From: Hymenobacter taeanensis
Lineage (GTDB): Bacteria > Bacteroidota > Bacteroidia > Cytophagales > Hymenobacteraceae
Direction: 5' to 3'
NCBI RefSeq assembly: GCF_013137895.1
Contig: NZ_CP053538.1
Span: 2,325,001 to 2,389,000 of the forward strand
DNA length: 64,000 nucleotides
In this document: positions 52,228-61,041 of the stretch, one piece after another
Position numbering within the stretch: the stretch's first letter is position 1
How the letters are laid out: the number at the start of each line of letters is the position of its first letter
The notes under the pieces: generated by a model
What the model was told of the DNA's origin: nothing
What the model saw: the letters and a program-made list of their open reading frames with translations, nothing else
The model's database searches: none
Translations under genes and position numbers: made by a program

Positions 52228-52647
52228 ATGGCCACCAACCGCACGTTCACGATGATTAAGCCCGACGCTACCCAGGAAAACCACATTGGTGGTATCCTGA
52301 GCATGATCGAAGAGGGTGGTTTCCGCATCGTATCGCTGAAAAAAGTACGTCTGACTCCTGAGCGTGCTGGCAAATTCTACGAGGTACACGCTGAGCGCCC
52401 CTTCTACGGCGACCTAGTGAAGTACATGTCTTCGGGCCCCATTGTAGCGGCTATTCTGGAGAAGGACAACGCCGTTGCTGACTTCCGCACCCTGATTGGC
52501 GCTACCAACCCAGCTCAAGCTGCTGAAGGCACCATCCGTAAGAAATACGCCAAAAGCATTGAGGCTAACGCCGTACACGGTTCTGACTCTGATGAAAATG
52601 CTCAGATTGAAGGAGATTTCTTCTTCTCAGCCGACGAGCAGTTCTAA
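52228..52647 (+). CDS. ndk: Nucleoside diphosphate kinase
   Basis: Ndk passes phosphate from nucleoside triphosphates to diphosphates through a phosphohistidine. The 139-residue protein has the active His117 in NAVHGSDS and the Kpn-loop-like [20 protein letters not shown]. It is the short, Kpn-loop type of bacterial subunit. Start ATG 52228 ([14 protein letters not shown]). It is monocistronic, with a strong terminator 24 bp downstream. Confidence 0.97.
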   Translation: MATNRTFTMIKPDATQENHIGGILSMIEEGGFRIVSLKKVRLTPERAGKFYEVHAERPFYGDLVKYMSSGPIVAAILEKDNAVADFRTLIGATNPAQAAEGTIRKKYAKSIEANAVHGSDSDENAQIEGDFFFSADEQF

Positions 52648-52670
52648 TCGAAATAGCTGGTTATATTGCG

Positions 52671-52707
52671 CAAAAAGCCGCCCTGCATGTAGCAGGGCGG
52701 CTTTTTG
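52671..52707 (+). terminator. 16 bp perfect hairpin terminator after ndk
   Basis: Arms 52671-52686 and 52692-52707 pair perfectly around a 5-base loop, ending in CTTTTTG. Confidence 0.9.
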
Positions 52708-53046
52708 TTTATACTGATTTTGTGCCAGGTTTATACCTGTTTTATACTAAACAGCCTAGCCATGTGTATCGCAGCCGATGTATGTAGGCTTTTTGCTTAT
52801 GGCAAATTTTGGCTCTTTGCGGTTGTAAATAGCAGCTAAGGCATTGGTGCACGCAGCAGCCCTGTCAAGCTGGGATGAGCTTGCGCGGCAGCACGCCAAA
52901 GTTATTATGGAACCAAGCTACCGGACCGGCAGAAAATAGCTGGAAGTCTGGAAGTATCAACCTAGCCGGTCCAGACGAGGGGGCGGGGCGAGAGAGTAGC
53001 GGGTTATGTTGAGGTCATACTTCCTCGAAGAAAAGGAGAAAAACGG
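52708..53046. other. Non-coding spacer with three phased TTTATAC repeats
   Basis: No gene is visible in this spacer between ndk and the MFS gene. TTTATAC(C/T) occurs at 52708-52715, 52730-52737 and 52741-52748, i.e. at 22 and 11 bp steps, one face of the helix. A small open frame at 53006-53230 overlaps the MFS gene and its terminator and is not convincing. What a protein binding here would control is unclear: no start codon with a promoter follows on the plus strand. Confidence 0.5.
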
Positions 53047-53089
53047 CTGCGCCGCCCGCCCCACCATCTTGGCGGAGTGGGCGGCGCAG
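53047..53089 (-). terminator. Hairpin terminator of the MFS gene
   Basis: Arms 53047-53057 and 53079-53089 form an 11 bp GC-rich stem with a 21-base loop, followed on the minus strand by CCGTTTTTCTCC. It lies 26 bp past the stop codon. Confidence 0.7.
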
Positions 53090-53115
53090 GTAGGCTCGCT
53101 GAGTAGAAAGGCGGA

Positions 53116-54405
53116 TTACGCTTGCTCTACCGACAAGAGCTGCTCCGATGGCTCGGCGTCTGCTAGCTCTTGTGGGTTGTGCTTGTGTTTGAAGAGGATA
53201 ATAAACAGCACCGCAATAACCAGAGCATAAGCCGCAAACGTCAGCCAGATGCTGTGCCAGTCTTTGGTTACACCATCGGCGGCGGTGAAGTAATTCTGGA
53301 TTACTAGGCCACTCACGGAGCTGCCTAGCACTGCACCAAAGCCGTTGGTCATCATCATGAACAAGCCCTGCGCGCTGGCCCGAATAGAGGCCGACGTCTG
53401 GGTTTCGACAAACAGAGAGCCCGAGATGTTAAAGAAGTCAAAGGCCATGCCGTACACGATGCAGGACAGGATAATCATCCAGAGGCCCGTGCCTGGGTCA
53501 CCGAAGGCGAACAGACCGAAGCGCAGCACCCAGGCAATCATGCTGAAGAACATCACTTGCTTGATGCCAAAGCGGCGCAGGAAAAACGGAATAGCCAAGA
53601 TAAAGAGCGTTTCCGAAATTTGCGAGATAGACATGATAATGGCCGGATATCGCACGGCCAGCGTGTTCTGGTAAGCCGGCACTTTGTCGAAGTCGTGCAG
53701 GAAAGTGTCGCCGTAGGCATTGGTGAGCTGCAGGGCAGCTCCTAGCAGCAACGCAAACAGGAAGAAGGTAAGCATCTTGGTGTCGCGCAACAGCGCAAAC
53801 GACTTCAGGCCCAGCGCATCAATCAACGAGCGACTGGGGGTATCCTTGGAGGGCGGTGGACACTTGGGTAGGGTAAACGAGTATAGGCCTAGCAGAATGG
53901 CTGCGCCGGCCGCCACATAAAATTGGTTGGCCGATTTCTCAAAGCCCAGGAGGCTCACCGTCCACATGGCTACAATGAAGCCAATGGTACCCCACACCCG
54001 GATAGGTGGGTAATCTTTCACTACATCGGCGCCTTCCCGCTTCAGTACTGAGTAGGATACGGCAATGGAAAGCGCCAGCGTGGGCATATAGAAAATCATG
54101 TTCAGGAGTATCACCCAAAAGAACATGCTAGGATCGGCCACCATCGGGATGGTAAAGAGAACCACACCACCCAGAATATGTAGTATCCCGTAGAGCTTTT
54201 CGGCATTTACCCACTTATCGGCCACAATACCCATGAGGGAGGGCATAAAGATGGAAGCAATACCCATGGTGGAGAAGATAGCTCCAAACTGAGCCCCCGA
54301 CCACTGCTTGGTCTGAAACCAGTACGCGCCGATGGTTATCAGCCACGAGCCCCAGATAAAAAACTGTAAAAAGCTCAGAATAATGAGACGCAGCTTCGTA
54401 CTCAT
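53116..54405 (-). CDS. MFS transporter, nucleoside:H+ symporter type
   Basis: This 429-residue protein has 12 membrane helices in two six-helix halves, with a cytosolic loop near the middle (KCPPPSKDTPSRSLIDALGL, about 190-209). The opening MSTKLRLIILSFLQFFIWGS followed by WLITIGAYWF and the stretch YPPIRVWGTIGFIVAMW match the NupG/nucleoside:H+ symporter group. NupG-type proteins import nucleosides. The neighbouring ndk and tdk genes deal with nucleotides, which fits, but direct linkage is not shown. The ATG at 54405 rather than 54411 gives the usual start. Confidence 0.87.
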   Translation of the reverse strand: MSTKLRLIILSFLQFFIWGSWLITIGAYWFQTKQWSGAQFGAIFSTMGIASIFMPSLMGIVADKWVNAEKLYGILHILGGVVLFTIPMVADPSMFFWVILLNMIFYMPTLALSIAVSYSVLKREGADVVKDYPPIRVWGTIGFIVAMWTVSLLGFEKSANQFYVAAGAAILLGLYSFTLPKCPPPSKDTPSRSLIDALGLKSFALLRDTKMLTFFLFALLLGAALQLTNAYGDTFLHDFDKVPAYQNTLAVRYPAIIMSISQISETLFILAIPFFLRRFGIKQVMFFSMIAWVLRFGLFAFGDPGTGLWMIILSCIVYGMAFDFFNISGSLFVETQTSASIRASAQGLFMMMTNGFGAVLGSSVSGLVIQNYFTAADGVTKDWHSIWLTFAAYALVIAVLFIILFKHKHNPQELADAEPSEQLLSVEQA

Positions 54406-54552
54406 GTACATGCGGATGGAAAAGTGGGGGGACAGAATTTAGAACCTAAAGATACAAGAAATCTTTCCCGCCTAAGTGCGTAGGCCAGTGGGTGCCGGCC
54501 CGGAGTGGCCTAGCCATATGGCCAAGTTTTTAAGCGAAGACCTAGACAAACA

Positions 54553-54585
54553 AAAAGCCCTTCTGCACTAGGCAAAAGGGCTTTT
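54553..54585 (-). terminator. Hairpin terminator after sodA
   Basis: Arms 54553-54562 and 54576-54585 pair around a 13-base loop; on the minus strand the stem ends in a T-run (CTTTTTGTTTG). It lies 24 bp past the sodA stop. Confidence 0.8.
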
Positions 54586-54609
54586 CAAAAGAATTGAAGG
54601 AGCTAACGA

Positions 54610-55218
54610 CTAGCTGGCTTCAGCGAAGCGGCGGTTTACTTCTTCCCAGTTGATGGCGTTATAGAAGGCCGCAATGTAGTCGGGGCGGCGGTTCTGATAC
54701 TTGAGGTAGTAGGCGTGCTCCCACACATCGAGGCCTAGTACGGGCGTGCCTTTGCAGCCGGTGTCGGGCATGAGGGGGTTGTCCTGGTTAGGCGTAGAGC
54801 AGATTTGCACCGAGCCATCGGCCTGCTTGCAGAGCCATGCCCAACCCGAGCCGAAGCGGGTAGTAGCCGCCTTAGTGAATTCTTCCTTGAACTTCTCGTA
54901 GCTGCCGAAAGCCTTCGTGATGGCTTCGCCAATGGCGCCCGTGGGCTCACCGCCACCGTTGGGACCCAGGATGGTCCAGAACAGGGAGTGGTTCCAGTGG
55001 CCACCACCGTTGTTGCGCACCGCAGCCGGAGCGGCCGCAATGTTGTGCATCAGCTCCTCCAGTGACTTACCTTCCAGCTCAGTGCCGGCAATGGCATTGT
55101 TGAGGTTAGTTACGTAGGCCTGGTGGTGCTTGGTATGGTGAATTTCCATCGTCTGCGCATCAATATGCGGCTCCAGAGCATTGTAAGCGTAGGGCAGTTG
55201 GGGCAGTTCGAAAGCCAT
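54610..55218 (-). CDS. sodA: Superoxide dismutase, manganese type
   Basis: This 202-residue enzyme destroys superoxide. Metal ligands fit the Fe/Mn SOD pattern: His27 (MEIHHTKHH), His77 ([11 protein letters not shown]), Asp164 and His168 ([10 protein letters not shown]). Second-shell features favour manganese: Gly at the position of the FeSOD glutamine (GGGHWNHS) and Gln in [10 protein letters not shown]. Cambialistic activity cannot be excluded. The frame opens at 55254, but ATG 55218 ([10 protein letters not shown]) is the natural start. A plausible -7 element lies at 55345-55352. Confidence 0.95.
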   Translation of the reverse strand: MAFELPQLPYAYNALEPHIDAQTMEIHHTKHHQAYVTNLNNAIAGTELEGKSLEELMHNIAAAPAAVRNNGGGHWNHSLFWTILGPNGGGEPTGAIGEAITKAFGSYEKFKEEFTKAATTRFGSGWAWLCKQADGSVQICSTPNQDNPLMPDTGCKGTPVLGLDVWEHAYYLKYQNRRPDYIAAFYNAINWEEVNRRFAEAS

Positions 55219-55344
55219 GATTGGAATGTGTTTTTGAGGTGGAATGAGAGACAACTTCTGTTGCCTGGCCTAGCACTCCCGAAGAAGTGGTGACCGGGCG
55301 TCAGGATATAACCGCTGCAACCTGCTTAGGGTTACGAACGCGGC

Positions 55345-55352
55345 CAAAAGTA
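55345..55352 (-). promoter_or_regulatory. -7 promoter element TACTTTTG (minus strand) of sodA
   Basis: The minus-strand reading is TACTTTTG, a perfect TAnnTTTG match. It lies 126 bp ahead of sodA and just after the tadA stop codon, so the leader is about 120 bases. No -33 TTG at the usual distance. Confidence 0.6.
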
Positions 55353-55364
55353 GCCGATTACTGG

Positions 55365-55811
55365 TTACCTCCGCTTCCGGGCAAAGAAATCTTGCATGAG
55401 CGCTCCACTCTCATCGGCCAGAATACCCGTAACCAGTTCTGATTTGGGGTGCAGCAGGTTGCCGTGGCGGCGGAAGCCAAACTTGGGCTCGGAGGCGCCA
55501 TACACTACGCGCTTCACTTGAGCCCAGGCAGTAGCGCCCGCGCACATCACGCAGGGCTCTACCGTAACGTAAAGCGTGCACTCTTGCAGGTATTTGTTGC
55601 CGAGATGGTTGGCAGCAGAGGTGAGAGCCAGCATTTCGGCGTGAGCCGTTACGTCGCGCAGCTTCTCCGTTTGGTTGTAAGCCCGCGCAATGATTTGCCG
55701 GTCCATCACGACTACGGCACCAATGGGAATTTCTTCCTCCTCGAACGCATACCGGGCCTGCTTGAGCGCCTCTCGCATGTACTGCTCGTCAGAATAAAGA
55801 GAAAGGGTCAT
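55365..55811 (-). CDS. tadA: tRNA-specific adenosine deaminase / nucleoside deaminase
   Basis: TadA turns A34 into inosine in tRNA-Arg. The 148-residue protein has the zinc motif HAE (DVTAHAEMLAL, His and catalytic Glu) and PCVMC (VEPCVMCAGATAW). It also has the N-terminal MREALKQARYAFEEEEIPIGAV typical of TadA (given in parts: MREALKQARYA, EEEEIPIGAVVV). Guanine deaminases share the motifs, but FGFRRHGNLLHP fits TadA. The start is the ATG at 55811. Confidence 0.9.
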   Translation of the reverse strand: MTLSLYSDEQYMREALKQARYAFEEEEIPIGAVVVMDRQIIARAYNQTEKLRDVTAHAEMLALTSAANHLGNKYLQECTLYVTVEPCVMCAGATAWAQVKRVVYGASEPKFGFRRHGNLLHPKSELVTGILADESGALMQDFFARKRR

Positions 55812-55824
55812 GGCTGTTGAGAGT

Positions 55825-55958
55825 TAATTGATGAAGATAGGAGGTGAATAGTGAGGAGGAATAGCAGGCTGCTAGGCCAGCGCATAGTGTGCAAAGCGGT
55901 TACCACTTCATCACCTCATTACTACTTACCTGATCACCTCACCACCCTATTACTTCAT
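55825..55958 (-). repeat. Inverted arms of purine-rich octamer repeats after the 193-aa gene
   Basis: On the minus strand 55958-55902 reads as about seven imperfect copies of an 8-base unit close to ATGAGGTG. The last codons of the exported unknown gene (Met-Lys-stop, ATGAAGTAA) are the first copy. A facing arm on the plus strand (55825-55862, TAATTGATGAAGATAGGAGG and onward) has the same purine-rich style. The arms could fold on each other around a CTAGGCC word at 55872-55878. The TAATTGATGAA start is the same as at 34529. This is an extragenic repeat of unknown function. Confidence 0.55.
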
Positions 55959-56513
55959 GTTGATGCTGGCCATTACCTCCTGGGCAATGGGCTGCCACTG
56001 GCGCTGCTCCTCCGCCGGGGCATCAAACGTGAATATAAACAGCTGGTCGCCCTCAATGGCGTACTGCACCAGCTGATACTTCCGGATGGGCGCCAGGTTG
56101 CCGCCGCGGCGGTTATCGGTTACCGTCGACACAAACTCCAGCATGATAAAGTCACGCTTATTAATCGTGCGGATGTCTTCCTGCAGAAACTCCACTTTGG
56201 AGTACATGTTCTGAATGCTGGCTTTGTATACTTTCAGCAGCAGGGCATAATCTCGGTTGCTGAAGGTGGTGGGCTTTTGCGCTACGCTAAGGTCCACGCG
56301 GCCATTGGGGTTGCTGAATACGGCCAGCGGTTTACGTGGGGAGGGGTACTTGGCGGCAATACCATCATCGGGCAGGGGCTGAAACCCCTCGGGCACACCC
56401 ACTGAAATATTTTTGGTGACGGCTGTTTTCTTCAGCTTGGGGCCGGCAAAGGCCAGCAAAGCCCCCAGCACTAGCAGAAACGGGGCAGCCCGGAAAAACT
56501 GTAATACTTTCAT
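55950..56513 (-). CDS. Exported protein of unknown function (DcrB/PsbP-like fold possible)
   Basis: This 187-residue protein starts with a signal peptide (MKVLQFFRAAPFLLVLGALLAFAG in parts: MKVLQFFRAAPF, LVLGALLAFAG). The exported part opens ISVGVPEGFQPLPDDGIAAK, continues with RVDLSVAQKPTTFSNRDY and RDFIMLEFVSTVTDNRRGG, and ends FDAPAEEQRQWQPIAQEVM. This order of strands and helices resembles the DcrB/PsbP-like (DUF1795) fold, but the match is weak. ATG 56513 is preferred over 56531. Function is unknown. Confidence 0.7.
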   Translation of the reverse strand: MKVLQFFRAAPFLLVLGALLAFAGPKLKKTAVTKNISVGVPEGFQPLPDDGIAAKYPSPRKPLAVFSNPNGRVDLSVAQKPTTFSNRDYALLLKVYKASIQNMYSKVEFLQEDIRTINKRDFIMLEFVSTVTDNRRGGNLAPIRKYQLVQYAIEGDQLFIFTFDAPAEEQRQWQPIAQEVMASINMK

Positions 56514-56579
56514 TAAGCAGGAGTAACGCATGATTCTGAAATGTGCCCTAGGCCACTCAGGCCGCGGTCAATAAAGCAA

Positions 56580-56608
56580 AGCTCCGAAACCAGAACGATT
56601 TCGGAGCT
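56580..56608 (-). terminator. 10 bp hairpin after the small exported protein gene
   Basis: Arms 56580-56589 and 56599-56608 pair around a 9-base loop; on the minus strand TTTGCTTTATTG follows. It lies 21 bp past the stop of the gene at 56630. Confidence 0.7.
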
Positions 56609-56629
56609 GCAGAAGGTGCCACGAGTGGC

Positions 56630-57091
56630 CTAGCGGCGCTTTTTAGAAGCCGCCTGAGAGGGGTATTTAATGTTGACCTTCTTCCAGTACACATAGTTGC
56701 CGGTTTTGGCCTCAACCAAGTAGGAGCCCGCCGGAATACGGCCCAAATCAACGGGAGCACCGGTGTTGTTCTGCGGATCGAGGGCCGTAGTGTACACGGG
56801 TACTTTCTTGTAATTGGTCATCACCAGCGTACCAGGCACAGTGAACTGCTGCGTGAAGCTGAGCATAATGCGCTGCCCATCAGAGGTCGGGAAAATATCA
56901 ATACCGGAAAGCGTTTCTACGCGCTTGATGGGGCCATTCAGCGTAACTGGCTCGGCCACGGCTTCTGATTTGGTCTTTACTTCTGTGCCGTTAGCAGTCT
57001 TGATTTTAGTTTTAACCTTACCGGGCGAAGTCTGCGCCTGTGCGGTAGAAAAAGCCAGCAGAGCGGCGGCGAAGAAAACGATGCGTTTCAT
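56630..57091 (-). CDS. Small exported protein of unknown function
   Basis: I do not recognise this 153-residue protein. It has a signal peptide (about 1-20, MKRIVFFAAALLAFSTAQAQ). A Lys/Thr-rich segment (GKVKTKIKTANGTEVKTKSE) and a beta-rich domain follow (VETLSGIDIFPTSDGQRIML, VMTNYKKVPVYTTAL, GRIPAGSYLVEAKTGNYVYW). The C-terminus is basic (ASKKRR). The IPAGSYLVEAKTG stretch recalls sorting-domain-like or DUF3244-type sandwiches, but the T9SS consensus is not complete. Its stop codon TAG lies in a CTAGGCC word on the minus strand (56627-56633). Confidence 0.65.
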   Translation of the reverse strand: MKRIVFFAAALLAFSTAQAQTSPGKVKTKIKTANGTEVKTKSEAVAEPVTLNGPIKRVETLSGIDIFPTSDGQRIMLSFTQQFTVPGTLVMTNYKKVPVYTTALDPQNNTGAPVDLGRIPAGSYLVEAKTGNYVYWKKVNIKYPSQAASKKRR

Positions 57092-57235
57092 GTGCAAAAG
57101 AAAACTAACGGAATAGCGAAAAAAGCAGTGTCTGAAGGGCCCTTTGCAGAATCCGGGCCAACTTTAGCGGCTTGGGCTGGCAAAGCTTTCTGGCTTAAAG
57201 GTAGTAAAGCTATACTTGGCTCTGCTTTCGTAAAA

Positions 57236-57261
57236 AAGCCCAGCCAGTAACGGCTGGGCTT
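57236..57261 (-). terminator. Hairpin terminator after the permease/M1 gene
   Basis: Arms 57236-57245 and 57252-57261 form a 10 bp GC-rich stem with a T-run (GGCTTTTTTA) on the minus strand. It lies 117 bp past the stop. The rest of the spacer (57092-57378) shows no gene. Confidence 0.75.
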
Positions 57262-57378
57262 GTGTATACGGTGTGCAGCGCAAGAACTTTTGTTGGCAAT
57301 AGGCCCGCCATGCTGGGCAAGGGGAAAGCATAACGCGCTTGTGGCTGATTGCCGGAACGCCTGGGCCGCTCCACTTAC

Positions 57379-60300
57379 TTACCCTTTCTTCTCCTCCGGC
57401 GCCTTCACGTTATCGTTGGGGTTGCGGTCAATGAGCTTGTTGTAGGGGTCGATGCCAACGCGGTCTGGCTTCTCGGGCACGGTGAATTCCAGGCGGTTTC
57501 GGCCGGGTAACAGGCGGCGCTTTTGTACCATTAGCGGGACATCCTGCCACTCGCCCTTTATTTTTTTGCGGCCCATTACGCCCACATCAATAAAGTCGCG
57601 GGCTTTAAGGTCGGCAGTTTCGTTGCCCAGGGAGTCGGCGTAAAGCTTCTTGGTATCTACGGTGAACTGCACGCGATACTGCCCATTCGGGAGCTTGCGG
57701 TAAGTGGCCGAGTCAACCTTGTTCTCATAGAGCGTGATGCGCTCAAACAGGTCTGTCACCACGTATTGCAGCGAGTCGGGGGTGTGCTTGCGCATCACAT
57801 CCAGAAATTCCACTGAGTTAGTAAAGGGCGGGTGCTGGTAGGCCACCTTGTCGTGGTACTCCTTGAGGGCGCTATTTACGGCGGCCTCGCCCAGGTAATC
57901 CTGGAGCGCATACATCACGAGGGAGCCCTTGCGGTAATGGATGTAGGGCTGGTTTTCTACCAGGTACAGCGGCACCTCCTTCTTGCGCTCCGTGGCACGG
58001 CCCGAGAGGTAGGAGTTTAGCTCAAATTTGAGGAAACGCTTCATTTTCTCCTCGCCGTAAATGTGCTTCATCACCATCAGGGCGCCGTACTGGCTCAGGG
58101 TTTCCGACATGAGCGTACCGCCCTGCACGTTGCCGCTCACAATCTGATGGCCAAACCACTGGTGAGCCACCTCGTGAGCCGTTACGTAGAGCGGGTAGTC
58201 AATGTCCTCAGGGTCCAGAGAATCTACGTGGGCCACAAAACCGATGCTTTCTGAGAACGGAATGGTGTTGGGGAAGCTCTGCGCGAAGCTATTGTAGCCG
58301 GGAAACTCCAGAATGCGCACTTGCCGGTGCTGGTAGGGGCCAAAGTTAGCCGTGTAGTACTCCAGAGCCTTTTTTACGCCCGTGGCCATGCGCTTGAGGT
58401 TGTACTCGTGGCCGGGCTGGTAGTAAATCTCAATGGGTATGTTGTTCCAGTGGTCTTTGTACACCTGGTAGCGGGCCGACTGGAAGGAGTAGAAGTTGAG
58501 GATGGGCGCGTCCATTTTATACTGGAAGTAGCGGCGGCCATCTTTGGTCCACTCGTTCTGCAGGTAGCCAGGGGCAATGGCAATCTGGTCGGGGGAGGTG
58601 CTGAGCGTAGCTTCAAACCGAATCCAGTCGCCGTCGCTGCTGATGTAGTTGCGCATGCGGGCCGCGGAGTCGTTCACGGAGGCCATGCGCGGCTTGGGCT
58701 GCAGGCCCTGCTCTTTGCGCACATCATCGTCGCCGAGCTCGTAGGCCTCCTGGTAGCCGATGCGCGGCAGCTGAAAGTTGTTGACGAAGGTGCCATTGTA
58801 CACCACGCTGGTGTTGGAGCCACTGTTCTGGAAGCCGGGGTTGGTGTAGGCCAGGTCGAAGTTCAACTGCACGGAGTCGCCGGGTTGCAGGGGCTGAGTT
58901 AGGCGCACAATCCGGAAGTCCAGTTCGTCTAGTTTATCATGAAGCACCTCTTTGCCGGGGCGCGCCAACGTGAGTTGCTTAATATCAGCCTTACCGTCGC
59001 TGAGAATCTGCACCGAGTCAATGGGCTGGCCGCTGCGGTTGAGCAGCCAGTAGGAGCCGCGGTACCGAATGTCGCGCTCTGCCGGGAACATGTCCACATT
59101 CAGGTTTACCGCCACCACGCGGGGCTGCGGCCGTTTGGCGTAGCGCTTATAGGTTTTTTCGTAGCCTGCCTGCAGCTTCTGCTGTTGGGCAGTGGTGCTG
59201 TACGTGTTCAGCACGTTGGTATTATAGAAGATGAAGGCCCCCAGGCCTGCAAACGCCAGCAGTGCCACGCCCGCCAGCACGCGCAAGCCCGGCGAGAAGC
59301 TGGATTTCAGCTGCTGCCAGCGCCACGAAAAGCGGGTTTCGGTGCCTCTGGGCCACAGCAGGCTGCTGGCCAGCGCCAGCAACACCGCAAATGCCGCCCA
59401 ATACAGTTTAAAGGTGAAGTAGGGCAGCACAAAGTGGCCGAAGCCATTCATGGCCGAGTACTGCACGCCGGGGTCAGAGTTGTAGCTATACAGGTTGTGC
59501 TCCAGGCCTAGCTGCCCTTTAAAGATGTTGAACAGGTAGTATAGAATCATGATGAAGTGCCCCATGAACTTGTTGTTCACGAGCACCTGCACCAGCATGG
59601 CCAGCACGCACAGCAAGAGCATATCAATGAGCTGGAAGCCGAACAGATACTTCACGTACACATCCAGCTCATAGCGGAAGTAGCCCATGCCGGTTTGCAG
59701 CAAGATTCCGCAGAGCATCACCAAGGCCAGCAGCAGCACCTGAATCAGCATCAGAGCCCCCAGCTTGGCCACGAATGGTACCCAGCTGGGCATGGGCATG
59801 GCATCGTAAATCTGATGAACGTTTGAGTCCCGTTCGCGCCACACCAGCTCACCGGAGTAAAACGTGATGATAATGAGCTGGAACAAGGCAAACGTACCTA
59901 CCAGCAGCTGCACCACCACCGGCGTAACCGGGTAGGTATTGGTACCATAAATCTTGCCCACCTGCAAGCCCGAAATCAGCAGGAACAGCAGCCCAGCCCC
60001 CAGAATACCAATGAAGTACACGCTGCGGATGGTGCTGAAAAACTCCAGCCGGAGCAAACGCCCCAATTGGGCCCAGGCCAGGCTAGGGGTAAAACGCGGC
60101 GTTACAAAGGGCAGCTGCAGTGACGTAGGCCGGGCTGCCACTCCCAGCGCCGCTTTGGGCCGCGAGCCGGAAGCTCCTTTGTTAGCGAAGGAAAACTGGA
60201 AAAAGACATAACACGCCACCAGGGTCAGGAGGGCTGCGCCAACCCACAGCAGGCGGTTTTGCACCATGTAGGTGTTCCAGGAGAGCAGCTGCGTATTGCG

Positions 60301-60999
60301 CTCCGCTACCGTCCAGTAACGCTGGGTCAGGTCGATGGCGCTGGCACCCAGCGGGTCCAGTAGGTTCTTGAGTGTTTCGTTATCAAGGTTTTGCCGTAGG
60401 CCAGCGCTTATAGAGTAGAGCACCAGAAACAGCACGCCACCCAGGTAAATGGCCAGCGCCGAGCGTGAGAGCGTAGCGCCCGTGAAGAAAATAGCGCCCG
60501 TCAGAAACAGGTTGGGAATGACAATGAGCAGGTAAGGCTGCAGGTACGTGGCCAGGTGGTTCGGCCCCAGCTTAGCGGGCAGCATCGTAGGCCAGTAGGT
60601 GGCCAGCCACAGGCCCAGCGCCGCACCCAGGAAAATGCCCACCGTTACAACGAACGAGCCCAGAAAGCGCCCACCGAGGTAACCCAACTTAGTAATGGGG
60701 GTGGTGTAGTAGAGCGAGTGGGTGCGGTGCTCAAAATCACGATACACCGGCGTGCCCATCATGGAGGAGGTGATGAAGCTGCCGAACAAGCTCATCACCA
60801 TCAGGATGGCCGTAATCTGATAGGGCGAGTTGGCCAGCACCCGGCCGCCCCCGCCGCCTACTGTTACGTTGGCGCCAAACACGCCGCCCACCGCCAGCAT
60901 GAGCAGAAAGGCCATGGCAGTCAGTAGGAAGAAGTAGATATACGTGGCCGGTCGTTTGAGCCGGTAGCGTATCTCAAAAAGGAATATTTCTCGAAACAT
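57379..60999 (-). CDS. ABC transporter permease fused to M1 family aminopeptidase
   Basis: This 1206-residue protein starts with two ABC-2-type permease halves (about 1-275 and 310-560; first helix near TYIYFFLLTAMAFLLMLAV), linked by a basic Pro-rich segment. One helix near 565-590 leads to a periplasmic M1-like peptidase (about 600-1206). The zinc site is HEVAH at 942-946 with the third ligand Glu966 in MSETLSQY. The spacing HExxH-x19-E is one residue longer than the standard M1 HExxH-x18-E, as I recall for this permease/peptidase family. A Tyr/His-containing region later (HYRKGSLVMYAL) carries a likely catalytic Tyr or substrate contact. It starts 42 bp after the ABC ATPase gene. The substrate is unknown. 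Confidence 0.88.
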   Translation of the reverse strand: MFREIFLFEIRYRLKRPATYIYFFLLTAMAFLLMLAVGGVFGANVTVGGGGGRVLANSPYQITAILMVMSLFGSFITSSMMGTPVYRDFEHRTHSLYYTTPITKLGYLGGRFLGSFVVTVGIFLGAALGLWLATYWPTMLPAKLGPNHLATYLQPYLLIVIPNLFLTGAIFFTGATLSRSALAIYLGGVLFLVLYSISAGLRQNLDNETLKNLLDPLGASAIDLTQRYWTVAERNTQLLSWNTYMVQNRLLWVGAALLTLVACYVFFQFSFANKGASGSRPKAALGVAARPTSLQLPFVTPRFTPSLAWAQLGRLLRLEFFSTIRSVYFIGILGAGLLFLLISGLQVGKIYGTNTYPVTPVVVQLLVGTFALFQLIIITFYSGELVWRERDSNVHQIYDAMPMPSWVPFVAKLGALMLIQVLLLALVMLCGILLQTGMGYFRYELDVYVKYLFGFQLIDMLLLCVLAMLVQVLVNNKFMGHFIMILYYLFNIFKGQLGLEHNLYSYNSDPGVQYSAMNGFGHFVLPYFTFKLYWAAFAVLLALASSLLWPRGTETRFSWRWQQLKSSFSPGLRVLAGVALLAFAGLGAFIFYNTNVLNTYSTTAQQQKLQAGYEKTYKRYAKRPQPRVVAVNLNVDMFPAERDIRYRGSYWLLNRSGQPIDSVQILSDGKADIKQLTLARPGKEVLHDKLDELDFRIVRLTQPLQPGDSVQLNFDLAYTNPGFQNSGSNTSVVYNGTFVNNFQLPRIGYQEAYELGDDDVRKEQGLQPKPRMASVNDSAARMRNYISSDGDWIRFEATLSTSPDQIAIAPGYLQNEWTKDGRRYFQYKMDAPILNFYSFQSARYQVYKDHWNNIPIEIYYQPGHEYNLKRMATGVKKALEYYTANFGPYQHRQVRILEFPGYNSFAQSFPNTIPFSESIGFVAHVDSLDPEDIDYPLYVTAHEVAHQWFGHQIVSGNVQGGTLMSETLSQYGALMVMKHIYGEEKMKRFLKFELNSYLSGRATERKKEVPLYLVENQPYIHYRKGSLVMYALQDYLGEAAVNSALKEYHDKVAYQHPPFTNSVEFLDVMRKHTPDSLQYVVTDLFERITLYENKVDSATYRKLPNGQYRVQFTVDTKKLYADSLGNETADLKARDFIDVGVMGRKKIKGEWQDVPLMVQKRRLLPGRNRLEFTVPEKPDRVGIDPYNKLIDRNPNDNVKAPEEKKG

Positions 61000-61041
61000 A
61001 GTCAGTCTTTTTTGGGGTGTAGGCCAGTATCTGACGTGTGT

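Noticed and set aside
55825..55958. Possible CRISPR-like array of short repeats
   Set aside because: Units are about 8 bases, imperfect and directly adjacent, with no spacers. It is an octamer-type repeat, not a CRISPR.
58321..58902. 193-residue open frame antisense to the permease/M1 gene
   Set aside because: Val/Gly/His-rich composition typical of antisense frames, opposite a conserved peptidase domain.
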